Of a stretch of 64,000 nucleotides of DNA, positions 12,006 through 23,576 are shown one piece after another. Origin of the DNA: Costus lasius. Taxonomy: Eukaryota; Streptophyta; Magnoliopsida; Zingiberales; Costaceae. How positions within the stretch are numbered: the stretch's first letter is position 1; every line of letters starts with the position of its first letter. The notes under the pieces are model-generated. The model made no database searches and had not been told where the DNA came from. It saw nothing but the letters and a program-made list of their open reading frames with translations. The stretch spans positions 86,273,178-86,337,177 of the forward strand of contig CM050449.1 in assembly GCA_027563935.2 (NCBI GenBank). Direction: 5' to 3'. A program made the translations under genes and the position numbers.

Positions 12006-13108
12006 CTAGAAGTTGAGGAATCTCAACCCCATATCTCTAGCATGACCATCATGCTTCTGCTGCGCCAAAGCCTTGGTCAATGGGTCTGCCAGATTGTTTT
12101 CCGTGTCAACTCTGCTAATCTTGACATCACCTCTATCAATGATCTCTCTGATCAGGTGAAATCCTCTGAGTATGTGTTTGGATCTTTGATGAGACCGTGA
12201 TTCCTTTGCTTGTGCAATTGCTCCATTGTTGTCACAGTAGAGTTCAATGGGATCCATTGCACTAGGGACCACCTGAAGATCACATAAGAACTTCCTTATC
12301 CAAACGTCTTCCTTGGCTACCTCAGAAGCGGCCACATACTCTGCCTCAGTTGTAGAATCTGCTATGGTGGACTGCTTGAAGCTCTTCCAGCATACAGCTC
12401 ATCCATTTATCTTGAACACATAGTCGGCCTGCGATCTAAAGTCGTCAGGGTCAGACTGGAACGATGCATCAGTATAGCCCTACATACTGAGCTCTTCCTG
12501 TCCCCCATAGACCAAGAACAAATCCTTAGTTCTTCTCAGATACTTTAGGATGTTCTTTACAGCCACCCAGTGCTGCAGACCTGGATTGGATTGGTATCGG
12601 CTGGTTATGCTTACAGCATATGCCACATCTGGTCTAGTACACAACATTGCATACATGATCGATCCTACTGCCGAAGCATAAGGAATTCGACTCATGTCAT
12701 CCCTCTCAGCCTGTGTTGTAGGACACTGGCTCTTTGAGAGAGTAAGGCCATGTCATACTGGAAGGTATCCTTTCTTGGATTGCTCCAAGTTGAACCTCTC
12801 CAGGACCTTATCAATGTAGGTACTCTATACACATCCTCAGTCAGCTTCCCGTTAAGGAACGCTGTCTTCACATCCATCTGCCATATCTCATAGTCATGAT
12901 ATGCAGCTATAGCAAGCAGAATCCGAATGGATTTGATCATGGCAACTGACGAGAAGGTTTCATCATAGTCCACCCCGTGGACTTGTTTAAATCCTTTAGC
13001 CACTAGTCTACCTTTATAGGTAACTATATTGCCATCCATGTCTATCTTCCTCTTGAAGACCCATTTACACCCTATGGGTTTTACCCCATCAGGCAGCTCA
13101 ACCAAATC
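12006..13108 (-). pseudogene. Copia RT/RNase H region of element E, catalytic RT core deleted
   Basis: The RT start is clear: WVFKRKIDMDG, YKGRLVAKGF and WQMDVKTAFLNGKLTEDVY. About 12820 the sequence jumps from this segment to the RT C-terminus (FNLEQSKKGYLP, then RIPYASAVGSIMYAMLCT), removing the block with the YVDD active site and shifting the frame. RNase H follows with its acidic residues in YTDASFQSDPDDFRSQ, STTEAEYVAASE and ELYCDNNGAIAQAKE, ending GLRFLNF at 12006. Further stops lie near 12480 and before the RNase H block. It cannot encode active RT. Confidence 0.93.
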
Positions 13109-14760
13109 CTAGACTTGGTTAGCCGACATGGAATCCATCTCGGATCGCATGGCGTCAAGCCATCTCTCGGAGTCTGGTCCACTGACCGCCTCATCATAGG
13201 TTCTGGGTTCATCCTCAATGATGAAGATCCCATCGTGTTGGGTCGGCAGCAACCCGTACCTTTCAGGTGCACGACGAATTCTCCTAGACCTACGCGGGAC
13301 CTGTGTCTGAGCCTCAGGTTGGCTAGCAACCGGTGCAGGTGGCTCAGATTCCATCTCTTTGTCTTGTGCTTGCACTTGGACCTCATCCAAGTCAAACTTC
13401 CTCCCACTAACTTCTTTCATGAGAAATTCTTTCTCTAGAAAGACAGCACCCCGAGCAACAAAAACTTTGTTCTCGGTTCGGACATAGAAGTAGTATCCTT
13501 TAGTTTCCTTAGGATACCCCACAAACACACATTTATCAGATCTAGGTTCTAGCTTGCTAGAATCCTGACGTTTGACATAAGCCTCACATCCCCATATCTT
13601 GATAAAAGTGAGATTAGGGCGTCTCCCACTCCACATCTCATATGGTATTTTGGAGACACTCTTAGATGGAACGTTATTCAGTATTAGAGAAGCTGTCTCT
13701 AGTGCATGCCCCCAGAATGATGAAGGTAGAGTTGCATGACTCATCATGGATCGAACCATATCCAATAAAGTTCGATTTCTCCTTTCAGACACACCATTCC
13801 ATTGAGGTGTTCCAGGAGGAGTGAGTTGGGATATGATCCCACACTCTCTCAGATAGTCAAAGAACTCACCGCTCAGGTACTCTCCACCTCGATCTGATCG
13901 AAGAGCTTTAATGGATCTTCCAAGTTGGTTCTCTACTTCATTCTTGAATTCCTTGAATTTCTCAAAGGACTCAGATTTATGTCTCATTAAGTAGACATAG
14001 CCATACCTACAAAAGTCATCAGTGAAGGTAATGAAGTAGTTGTACCCTCCTCTGGCTTTTTTATTGAAAGGCCCACACACATCAGTATGTATGAGATCCA
14101 ATAAACCTCCTGCCCTCTCGCCAATCTTGGTGAAGGGCGCCTTTGTCATTTTTCCTAATAAACAAGGTTCACAAGTATCAAATTCCTCCAAGGAACTTGA
14201 ATCTAACAACCCATTTGCATGGAGTTGTTGGATGCAATTCTTGTTTATATGGGCTAATCGACAGTGCCATAGGAAAGCACCAACTGAACCACTCAGTTTG
14301 GTCCTTTTACTTATGTTACAAATAGAACTTTCCATATCCAAGACATATAGACCATTGCACAAAGTACCCTTCCCATAGAACATATTTGCAAATGAAAAAG
14401 AATAAGAGTTCTTATTTATTTCAAACTTAAATCCCTTCTTTGCTAAGCAAGGAATGGATACAATGTTCTTAGTAAGTGAAGGTACACAAAAGCAATTATC
14501 TAGTTCTAATTGAAGTCCAGAAGGCAAGGAGAGAGTCAAAATGCCTATAGCAACTGCAGCAACCTATGCCCCGTTTCCAACGCGTAGGTCAATCTCTCCA
14601 GGCCGCACCGATCTACTTTTCTTGAGCCCCTGCATATTTGTACAAATATGAGCTCCACATGCGGTATCCAATACCCATGACATAGAAGTAGAAAGATTGA
14701 CTTCTGTAACATAGATACCTGAGCTAGAAGTTAAGGCCAAACCTTGCAGGAACCCTTTCT
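13109..14760 (-). pseudogene. Copia protease-integrase region of element E
   Basis: One minus-strand frame runs from the S insertion to the RT start, with a stop near 14561 and another at 13109 (TGG to TAG in NQV-W-DLVELPDG). The aspartic protease motif is WVLDTACGAHIC (Ala where Gly is usual). The GAG-pre-integrase zinc region is LWHCRLAHINKN...CEPCLLGKM. The integrase core keeps its three acidic residues: D in LIHTDVCGPF, D in ALRSDRGGEY and E in WNGVSERRNRTLL. A basic RRSRRIRRAPERYG stretch follows, then the entry to RT. The frame from 14539 to 13109 is still open, which fits a young insertion. Confidence 0.95.
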
Positions 14761-16458
14761 TGAGGGGGCGAAAAACCCTAATATGCGCATCTAGAATTTT
14801 GGCATAGCGGAAACTAGGGTTTCTAGAATCGCATGTATGATATATGATCAACTTCTATAACTTGTATGGATCAAAACGAAAACATACCATAGCCATTGCA
14901 AGGATGGCGACTTGGAAGCAAAGATGCGAGTGCTTCTTCTCCAAAGGCACCGCACACAAGATGAGAGATAGCTCCTTCTTGAATCTCCTTGTGCTAGCAA
15001 GGATCTCCAAGTAATCCTTTTGTGTGGAGGAGAAGAGATGGATTTCCTTGGCAACCGAATTTTCTTCCTTGGCGTGAAGACCACCCAAGACGAGAGCAAG
15101 AGAGGATGCGAGTCGGCGTGAGCAAGAGCTGATGCACCTTACGTTCGAAAACGTTGAAGAGATCAACAAAGAAAAACGGCTTTCCAAAAATAGAAAGCAC
15201 TAAGTCCTCCTTCAATGCCCACGTTACCATGCCCCATCGAACTTCTCTCAAAATGAACCATACGTTCACATAAGTGAACCGGTTCATTTTAATTTGGTTT
15301 AATTGCATTTGGTTCAAAGACCAAATCAAACCAAGCCCAAACCAAGACATGGTCTAGATCACCTATGAACCAGATGGCTCAAGATCTAACCATTCATCTC
15401 TTGATGCTCTTGATCTCATAGATCTAGCATCAGATCTCTCGATCGAAGTTTACCGATCTAAAGCCCTAATCAATCAAACATGATCAGACCAGATCTCACT
15501 TACAATCAGAGTTTAAATTCCTTTAAACTGAACTAAAACAATTCAGTCCACACGATCTGACATAAGTAAGCCATATCATCAAATTGTGCGACCCTAAGGG
15601 TTTCCTTTAAATGTCGGTAACGATAACTTACGTTATCACGATCAGTGAGGGGTATCTAGCAACACATCACTGTCTCCCGATATAAAGGAAAGAGTCTTCC
15701 AAGACTACACCCAAACCATAGCACAAGTGTGAATTCAACTCACTAGGCATACATGCTTCCTTTGCCACTGGATGTTCTTATTGGACAAGCGTGTCAAGCC
15801 TGTAACTCCAATACAATGAGAATGATTAGATCAGATGAACATAGTCATCTGGGTATGGCCATACACTTTCTCAATCATCTCATCCAAGGGGGGGCCCCAT
15901 TAGAACATCACACTCCAAACTAGGAGACGGCAATCCTATATCTATCACTAGTGCCCTAACATGACTCATGCTCATTATCCAAGATAATCTATAACCATTA
16001 TATTTCAAATGATATTGAACTACCTCAAAACAATGCCAATCATCATTTAGAAACACAAGTGATCTCAAGTCAAAGGAAATATGCCACTTGATTGCATACA
16101 AGGATTATTCACATTGTGACAAGCAATTGAACATCCTATGTAGGGTCTGTCCAGTACATCCAATGTACCCATGAGTCTACATCTTATTCCATGCTCAAAG
16201 TATCCTATAAGATTAGAAGACATATTAGTCTCAATCATATCAAGGCTGTCTCATGTTCACCAAGATATCTCGACTAAGGACTTAACTGCATGTCAGCCAA
16301 GCTGAACAGCATTGAGACATTATTCAGAAGTATACATATTGCAGCAGATAATGTAACAACTTGAATAACAACCATTGCCTTTATAAACATAAAGTTTATA
16401 CATGATACTGATACAATCCCAAGGCCTCAAACATTAGCCTTAAGGGCATACCCCAACA
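14761..16458 (-). repeat. Solo copia LTR S inside element E
   Basis: In element sense it runs TGTTGGGGTATGCCC... to ...CGCCCCCTCA, and splits E's coding region between the gag zinc knuckle and the protease. It shares LTR landmarks with E (CTGGGTATGGCCATACACT) but is clearly a different family. The host flanks read AACCCTTTCT on the left and AACCTTTCT on the right, longer than the five bases expected of a copia duplication, so the exact edges are uncertain. The open frames inside it on the minus strand (14848-15350) are not supported as genes. Confidence 0.8.
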
Positions 16459-16501
16459 AACCTTTCTTCTCCTCATTCTGAAGCTGCTTGCAGTCCCTTC
16501 T

Positions 16502-17272
16502 CTAATGACCCTGCTCGCCATAGTGAAAACACCTCTGGTCCTTTGACTTCTTTGCCTTTTTCTTCAGTGCCTTGGTAGGACCTCTGGCACTGCTCTTAGC
16601 ACGTGCCTTACCCTTCTTCTTTATCTTCTTGGTCGCAGGGACCAAAAGAATAGAATTGGGTTTGGTCTTACCCATCTCACGCTCGGCTGTTTGGAGCATA
16701 TTCATTAATTCCTCCCGTGTGCACTCAATCCGGTTCATGTTGAAATTAATAATAAACGGACTGAAGCTAGGGGGCAGGGAATGCAGAATAAGATCCACAA
16801 CCAGCTCCTTGTCTATGGCATGTCCCAGTCTTCTGAGATGATCCACATTCCCAATGAGTTTGAGAACATGGGGTCTCACTGGTGCACCCTCAGACAACTT
16901 ACACCGAAAGACTGCTTTGGCGGTGTCAAATCTCTCAGTTCTAGCCTGAGCCTCGAACATCTGTTTCAGATGAGTGATCATCTGAAACGCGTTCTGCTCC
17001 TCATATTGCACCTGCAGTTCAGGTGCCATGCTGGCTAGCATAAGACATGCAACCTCCAAAGAGTCATCCTGATGCTTTCTATAAGCATCTCTGTCTGCCG
17101 TTCGGGCATTAGGCGGAGGAGCCGCAGGAAGAGCCTGTTCAAGGACATACAGCTTCTTCTCGAGCTTGAGGACTATCCTCAAGTTTCGATGCCAGTTCAT
17201 AAAGTTAGTTCCAACTAACTTATCCTTATCAAGGAGTGATCGCAGTGATAATCCGCTAGTGTTCGTAGCCAT
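16502..17272 (-). pseudogene. Copia gag of element E, stop inside the zinc knuckle
   Basis: I take the start at MATNTSGLSLRSLLDKDKL (17272); an in-frame ATG upstream at 17320 lacks family similarity. The capsid region reads NFMNWHRNLRIVLKLEKKLY and continues through ELQVQYEEQNAFQMITHLKQ and FNMNRIECTREELMNMLQTAE, typical of copia Gag. A Lys/Arg-rich stretch precedes the nucleocapsid knuckle, CFHYGEQGH, where the second Cys has become Tyr and the next codon is TAG in place of Trp. Downstream RRDCKQLQNEEKKG continues to the S insertion at 16458. Confidence 0.9.
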
Positions 17273-17320
17273 TGTTCTACAACAACTAAGAAACAGCAGA
17301 TTAGTACTACTTCGAATCAT

Positions 17321-18906
17321 TTAAACTGGACTTGTTTTAAATGATTACTGCTCCCACTATTTTAAATTCGAATTGACAACCCACAAAGTCAATCGGGAAG
17401 TTTAAGACTTCCTAGTGAGATGGGATCCTTATTTCACATGAGGCTTTGCGTCCCACGAGGGTGGGATGAGATGCACAAAGTAACCCATGTTTCCTAAGGT
17501 GGGCGCACCGGCCGGTTGCTCCAAGCAACTCCCCTTGTTGAGACAGTCTGGGAATTTCATGTCCAGCGAGGGCTGGATACAGCATGAAACCCTAACCTCT
17601 CAACGATGCCTCTAGACTTTCACCATGTGCCCAGTATATGTGAACTTCTAGTCAAGTCCATTCCTAACCGTTATACCCAGGGCCAATGAGTTTCCTTGCG
17701 AAGGCACGCCCAGGTTAAAACTGGACTGGGGAAACTATTGTCACCACACACTTTCTAAAGATAAGTGGATGTGTCCCACGAGGGTGGGAATCAGTTGACA
17801 ACTCCACTGATCGATAGCTTAGTGAGGGCTACGTGTTAGAAGGCTACTAGACTTGATATTTTATTATGAGGGTTTTTAAGGTCTCATTAGTTTTATCTTA
17901 TGTCTAACAATACAGGCATGCAATCCTATAGTGATAACATAACGATAAAACATTACAGACATGCTTTTAGCATATAAGGTAAGCAGTAAAAGATGATGTG
18001 ATCAAAGCCCTTTCAAGACATTGAACCAACCCATGCCAAAAGGAGGTTCAACTCTTGACATAAGACTCAAGCCCCTAAGATAGACCTATCCTAGCCGCCC
18101 TCTATCTTGGTCTTCAAGGTTGGCTCCAAGGACTTTTTCACATGGTTTAGCTTTCAAACCTTAAGGGTAGACCCCAAGGGTTCGGCCAATGCCATGGTCT
18201 TCCTCCAATGAGGATGCGCCACAATGCAAGAAGCCAAGTTAGCTAGCTCTCAAACCTAAAGGTTCGGCCATGCCTAACTTGCGCCACCAAGCAAGCTTGC
18301 GCCTCTTCCTTTGATGCTTGTTGCGCCACCATCCAAGGTATGCATACGCCAAGTTACATGCGCCACCCTAATCTTCTTCTTAGTTAAAAGCAAAAGAAAA
18401 GCGGCACGCAGGCCTCACGGGGATACATCACAGGCATGCAAAGGGGGGCTTGACTAATGATCACAACATCATGCACAATCAAGGTATTTACTCATGCAAT
18501 TCTACATACTCATGAAAAACATAAAATCTGAAATTTTACTTTTTCATAAAACTAGTCTCCTTTTCTCATCTTCTTCTCACAAATCTTTTGGTTAATTGCA
18601 ATTTATTTTTCATGGTGATTCCAGAGATCCTTTCGGCTGGCAATTTTGTCAGATCAAGAGACTTGGCCAATCCGAAGACACAATGCCCGTCCTACTTGAC
18701 AAAATTATGTGCGCTTTTAATCTTTAAATCAGACAAGAAAAATAGTCCAAAAATCCAAAAGAGATTGAGAGGATGATAGAAACAAGAAACCCTAATTTTT
18801 CCTACTTAGAAAAAATCGTTTGCCATGCATCATGCTATTTACGAAAATAGAGATATGGCATGTGAGCATGAAAGAAAAGCATAAAACATCAATCGAGTCT
18901 TGCAAG
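17321..18906 (-). other. Long untranslated leader of copia element E
   Basis: About 1.6 kb between primer site and gag contains no credible reading frame on the minus strand. It contains three similar short hairpins (17451-17466, 17562-17577, 17774-17789) and may hold packaging signals. Confidence 0.6.
17451..17789 (-). promoter_or_regulatory. Three hairpins with shared loop in the E leader
   Basis: On the plus strand TCCCAC-GAGG-GTGGGA (17451-17466 and 17774-17789) and TCCAGC-GAGG-GCTGGA (17562-17577) each form a perfect 6-bp stem. The loop is identical while two stem pairs differ compensatorily. Confidence 0.55.
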
Positions 18907-18920
18907 TCCCTTTGATACCA
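18907..18920 (-). promoter_or_regulatory. Primer-binding site, initiator tRNA-Met type, element E
   Basis: In element sense TGGTATCAAAGGGA follows the LTR end with a one-base spacer. TGGTATCA is the standard complement to initiator tRNA-Met in copia elements. Confidence 0.85.
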
Positions 18921-18921
18921 C

Positions 18922-20871
18922 TATTGGGAAACCCCGGGGACATTTTACAATTTTTCAGAGTCATAGACATACATATATACATTGCAAAGCGGAAGAATGT
19001 CCCCGAAACAGGCCAGTCCCAAAAACCCAGTGAAGATCGCAAGCAAGAGAGTCGACACGATGAGTTAGGAAATACCTTAAAGCAAGATGAGGTCGATGTT
19101 GTGATAGGCGCCCAAGCGTGCGCCCTCTGCAGTTTCACACACACAGATGCCTCGAGTCCTCTTCTTCCACGCCCGGTGCTAGCCTCGGGAAGAAGATCCA
19201 AGCCTTAGTTATCTTCTTGAATGCTTGCGCCACCTCCAAGGTAGAAGCGCCAATTGATGAAGAAGAGAGGAGAAGGGAGAATGCCGCCAAGCCTTTACTT
19301 CTCTTGCGCCAAAGGAGGAAGAAAGGAAGAAGCTTGCGGCTAGGGTTTGATGGAAGAAGATGGTTGCGCCAATGCCCCTTAGTCTCGCCCTCTTGATGTG
19401 TTCACGCCTCCAAGGTAGAACCCTTTTAGAGGGGGCAGCTAGGGTCACATATATAGGGCAAGAGGCAGTTAGGGCAAGGGCTAGGATCATGACAAGTGTA
19501 GGGCTAGGATGAGGAGGTTTGATGCAAGGAAAGTCTCCAAGACTTTACCATAAACTTCATTCAACCTATCCATAATTGCCCAAGCACCATATCAGCCCAA
19601 GACATGCCATAGAGGCATGCATTCCATCCAAGGAAGAGAGGGGAGGCGCCCTTTACTTCCATAATGAAGCAAAGGCGCCAACATGACCCCATTATGCCCC
19701 TAGGCGCTTAATGGTTCATGTTTCTCCCCATTATACCCTTTTAGCCTCTTATCTCTTCATGAGAACTTGTTATTAGGCCTCATTGGATAATGAGCTAGCC
19801 CAAACTTCATCACATGAGTTGATTAAGCATTTGGATCCAATCCAATGCAACCCTAATCCAAATGTGACCAACCATGGTCAAATACGGGTCAACCTACCAA
19901 AAATGAAGTTTGGCTCTAATAACATTCTTCCATCTCATCGGGCCCATTGGCGCTGATGAAATCTCCCAATTAGATCCGAGTTATCCAATAACTCGATCAT
20001 AAGGCTTCCCGATCAATACGAGAACTCAAGTATCAAGGTGTTCGACCCTGTAGGTTCCTCTGACACTGGCAGTGTTGACCAAAGGTCACCACAAGCAGTG
20101 AGTGGCACCTAGCAGTGCATCGCTGCTACCCAGGTCATTGGAATGGATATCGACATCGACATCCCCATCATCGCAACTAGGTACAGATGTATTACAGTCT
20201 CTTTGCCGAACTGATATCTGATTGGACAAGTGTGTCACCACTTGTTTTCACCCAATCACATGGCTATGACTAAAATAGGTTCTCACCTGGGTATGGCCAT
20301 ACACTCTCAGTCGTAGAACCATAGAGGAGCTCCATGGATATCATACTTCCCTAAGGAAGGGGCAAATCCTTTGTCTGTCCATTGACCTTCTCATATGGGT
20401 CGTGACATGCTCAATGACAACCGTTATGACCTCCCAACTACGGCGAGGTGTTAGGTTGTATCAAAGCAAGTCCCTAACCATATAGAATGATCAATGACCT
20501 CAAGTCAAGGGATCAATGCATCTCCTGTCACTTGTGAGGATAACTCATGACACCAAGTCATAGCCTCACAGCGGGTCTATCCAGTATATCCTCCAATGAT
20601 ATACCCATGTGTCTGCGTTAGCACCACGTGCATAACCAGCCTACATACCAGTCTTATAAGTACCATAGTTGTCCCATATCCACTAAGATACATTGACTGG
20701 GGACTATAGTTCGAGCACATATCCAATCTGTCTCCAGGGACATTATCATGTCAGTACATATGCGCAGATGTAAACAAACATAGATAACGACAATGCCAGA
20801 ATGATATAAACATCAAAGTCAAATAGTACATAAGTGGACCAAAACTAGGTCCTAGGGCATATACACCAACA
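18922..20871 (-). repeat. 5' LTR of copia element E
   Basis: Near-identical to 10036-11984. Its inner edge reads TATTGGG where the other copy has TGTTGGG, one of about 35 differences, most of them transitions. Confidence 0.95.
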
Positions 20872-20876
20872 ACATA

Positions 20877-22068
20877 AGGCTCAGATCAAAAACAGTCTCA
20901 AAAATAATAAAAATAAAAATAATTCTCTCAAAGAAAAATCAGAGATATCATCGAGGGTCCAGAAGAGTGCTGCTGGAACAGATGCTAGCTGAAAAGCTGC
21001 TAGCAATGATGGTGATGGTGCCGACATAAGGGTGAGTAATCTCTAATGGCCTGCTAGAGAATACAGTCCTGGAGGTGAGATCATCGGGCTATGGAAGATA
21101 ATACTGCACATAAAAAATCAGAGTCAGTAATGAAAAGTCCACTGCATAAATAAATAATATCATGAAATAAGAGGCAGCAAAAGAAATAAGAATCTGCAGG
21201 TGGTATAATCTAGTGTCGACGGCTGGAAACAATGATGTCAGAGGCAGATGCAGTGATAGCTAGTGCTGGATGCAAATCTGGAGAAGAAGCTATAACAGGT
21301 AGAAAGCAGTTTTTGAATTTTTTATGAAAGGTAACCATACCCAAGAATAAGATTTAATGATCCAAACATAAAACAGACAAAACCATGAAGTAAAATAAAA
21401 CTTGATCTTTCCAGGTATGTGAAAAATAAAGGATCAAAATCTTTCAGAAATTTATCAGCAGAAAGAAGGCTACTCAGATTACAAAATGAAAAACTGCACA
21501 GAATCTAATCAGAATCAAAAAGTTGCTATGTGTTTTAGATAGATCCATGGATTCTAAAATTCAGCAAAAATATCCAAATAATAGACAAAGATCAGTACTT
21601 CCATGTCGTGCCAAAAATCAAAAATTTTCGTAACCCAGTTTCTTAAAATCAATGCGAGAAGACACCTACTCAATAACTAGAAGCAGTTTACAAATATGGT
21701 ACCGTAATATGCGTTACGGCAGTGCCGTAATTTGCAAAGAACTCTCGGGTAAGAAATAATCAGGAAATACAGTACCGTGAAATTCCTTACGGTACTGCCG
21801 TATTTTTCAAAAAAATTTTGAAAAGAAAACACTCAAGATTACGGCACATAAAGTAAAAAACGGTCAAAAAATACGGTACCGTAAAAGAAATACGGTACCG
21901 CCGTAAAATACTAAAAACTCTCGGAAAAGAAATTAGAGTAGATTACGGGCGTAAACTAGATTACGGCAGTGCCATATTTTGCGCAAAATTTGATTTTCCT
22001 GCAAAAATAAAAGCAAAATTAATTCTAAAAATAAATTAAAATAAAAGAAACTAAACTAAGATAAAAGT
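20877..22068 (-). other. Element C untranslated region after the ORF
   Basis: It matches F between about 43811 and 45165. It carries a palindrome array at 21695-21975 and no conserved reading frame; the open frame at the equivalent place in F is broken here. Confidence 0.65.
21695..21975 (-). repeat. Palindrome array, internal copy in element C
   Basis: Contains repeated TTACGGCAGTGCCGTAA-type and TACGGTACCGTA-type palindromes, the same words found in the LTRs, here downstream of the coding region. Confidence 0.8.
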
Positions 22069-22117
22069 GCTTGGGTTGCCTCCCAAGAAGCGCTAATTTT
22101 AGGTCCATAACTTGACC
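22069..22117 (-). promoter_or_regulatory. Post-coding double hairpin motif, element C copy
   Basis: On the minus strand GGTC...GACC followed by CTTGGGAGGCAACCCAAG, both able to fold. It is conserved although C's coding region differs completely from that of A and B. Confidence 0.75.
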
Positions 22118-22176
22118 AAAAATCAATATCATGGTGAAGCAGGTGAATCGGTTCCAAAATATAAAGCATATAATTT

Positions 22177-23309
22177 TCAGTATTTCCTTTTTCCAAACAG
22201 TTTAGCCACAAATCCAGATATCCAGAATTTCACATAAATCATGATTAATGTGGCTTTCTCAAATTTGCAGAAATTAAAATTTTCAAATCCAGTCAAAGTG
22301 ATCTTTATTATCTTCCTATGTTTGTCAAAAAGTAAAATCATAAGTCCTTTCTTCAAATTAATATTTTTAATGGCAATAACAAAAGGACTTTGATCAAAAT
22401 AGTCAAGTATTGGATCATCATAATAATGTTTACGTCTTTCATTAGGCTCCTCAATAAAAATCAATTTTTCAAATTCATCAAAAGATTCAACAAAAGATAA
22501 GGGCAAAACATCTGAGTGAGATTCATCAGTGTTTGTAACATTCAAATCTTTTTCAACTTCCTCATGTTCATCATCAAACAATTTTTCAATATCAAAATTA
22601 TCAACAAAATCAAGATGAGACTCTTCAAAATTAATTTCCTCATGCTTCCCCACAAATAATTCATCATCAGAAGAGTCAAAATCAGAATCATATGAAAAAG
22701 AATTAATAGAATCAGAGTTGACCACAAGAGATTTATCATTAATTTCAAAAATATCACCAAAATCACAGTGGAGCTCATTAATGTCTATAATTTTGGAACC
22801 TTCATCATGCTCATCAGATTTAACCATAAATAAGATATTATCAAAATCAGAATTATCATCAAAAGAAGGTTTTTCAATTTTAATTTTCTCAATCTTTTCC
22901 TCAAATAAACTATCAGATAAATCAATATCAAATTATCAATAATAGAGTGAGATTCATTAAAGTTCACATAAGGCTCAATCTCAAAACAACCATGATCACA
23001 GGGGGATTTTTCTAGTTCAAGTTCCTCAGTATCAAATTCAAATTGTGGTTCAGAAGCATGATCAGAGCAATCATCATATAAAGAAGTTCGGTTTTCCCAT
23101 CTAGAATACAATTGATCTCTTTCTTGCCATGATAAATTGGGATTTAAAAATGGGCAATCAGAGGAACAATGATCAGGATATCCACAAATAACGCAATATT
23201 CAGAAGAACAAGATTGCATATAAGAGTTAAATTGATCTACAAGAGAATTACCTTTTGGCATGTATACCTCACCTCTTTCAGTTGCCCAGGAGTTGTGATT
23301 AAAAGACAT
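22177..23309 (-). pseudogene. Zinc-knuckle/acidic protein of the non-autonomous family, element C copy, one frameshift
   Basis: The start is MSFNHNSWATERGEVYMP at 23309. A CX2CX4HX4C knuckle follows (CVICGYPDHCSSDC). A frameshift near 22900 moves the reading to a second frame that continues KIKIEKPSFDDNSDF, then Asp/Ser/Glu-rich text (SDFDSSDDELFVGKHEE). The C-terminus is hydrophobic and basic (KATLIMIYVKFWISGFVAKL). Compared with F it lacks most of the coiled-coil insert. The first part resembles the C-terminal half of Gag in elements I and B; the acidic and C-terminal parts match nothing I recognise. It ends just upstream of the double hairpin, as in F. Confidence 0.8.
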
Positions 23310-23552
23310 GTTTTCAAATCTATCAAGAACAGAAAGATAATCCAACACCAATCAATCAAATTTTTTTTTTCAGAATATAGAAAAAAATAGAAAATCTAAA
23401 ACACAAGTAAATTCATAAATCTTTAGATATCACAGTTCTGTCACAACTGTGAAAATCCAAAACCTGCAAAAAGAAAAAAACAAGATTAATTCTAAAACAA
23501 AAATACTTAGTCTAGCAATACTAACAACTATTTGATATTAACAAAACTAAGG

Positions 23553-23570
23553 TCTCCGGCAATGGCGCCA
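23553..23570 (-). promoter_or_regulatory. Primer-binding site, tRNA-Asp type, element C
   Basis: The minus strand reads TGGCGCCATTGCCGGAGA, two mismatches from the perfect site in element I, six bases from the LTR edge. Confidence 0.88.
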
Positions 23571-23576
23571 AAAACT

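Larger units (their letters stand above)
10036..20871 (-). mobile_element. Element E: Ty1/copia retrotransposon inserted in element C
   Basis: Two LTRs of about 1.95 kb (10036-11984, 18922-20871) with edges TGTTGG...CCAACA and perfect target duplication ACATA (10031-10035, 20872-20876). Inside, right to left: initiator-Met primer site, a 1.6-kb leader with hairpins, gag, protease/integrase, RT/RNase H, polypurine tract. Integrase before RT is the copia order. The two LTRs differ at roughly 35 sites by eye (about 98% identical), so it is fairly young. It is defective: the RT centre is deleted, gag and pol carry stops, and a solo LTR (S) sits between gag and protease. Confidence 0.95.

Noticed and set aside
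14848..15350. Four overlapping minus-strand frames of 81-118 residues
   Set aside because: They lie within solo copia LTR S and overlap one another in different frames with no family similarity.
21695..21975. Regular palindromic repeats resembling a CRISPR array
   Set aside because: Spacing and repeat sequence are irregular, units are degenerate, no cas genes are present, and the DNA is a plant retroelement.
22542..22778. Hydrophobic 78-residue minus-strand frame (and its equivalent at 50683-50922)
   Set aside because: It is the shifted-frame shadow of the acidic region: GAT-rich codons read out of frame give Ile/Leu/Met.
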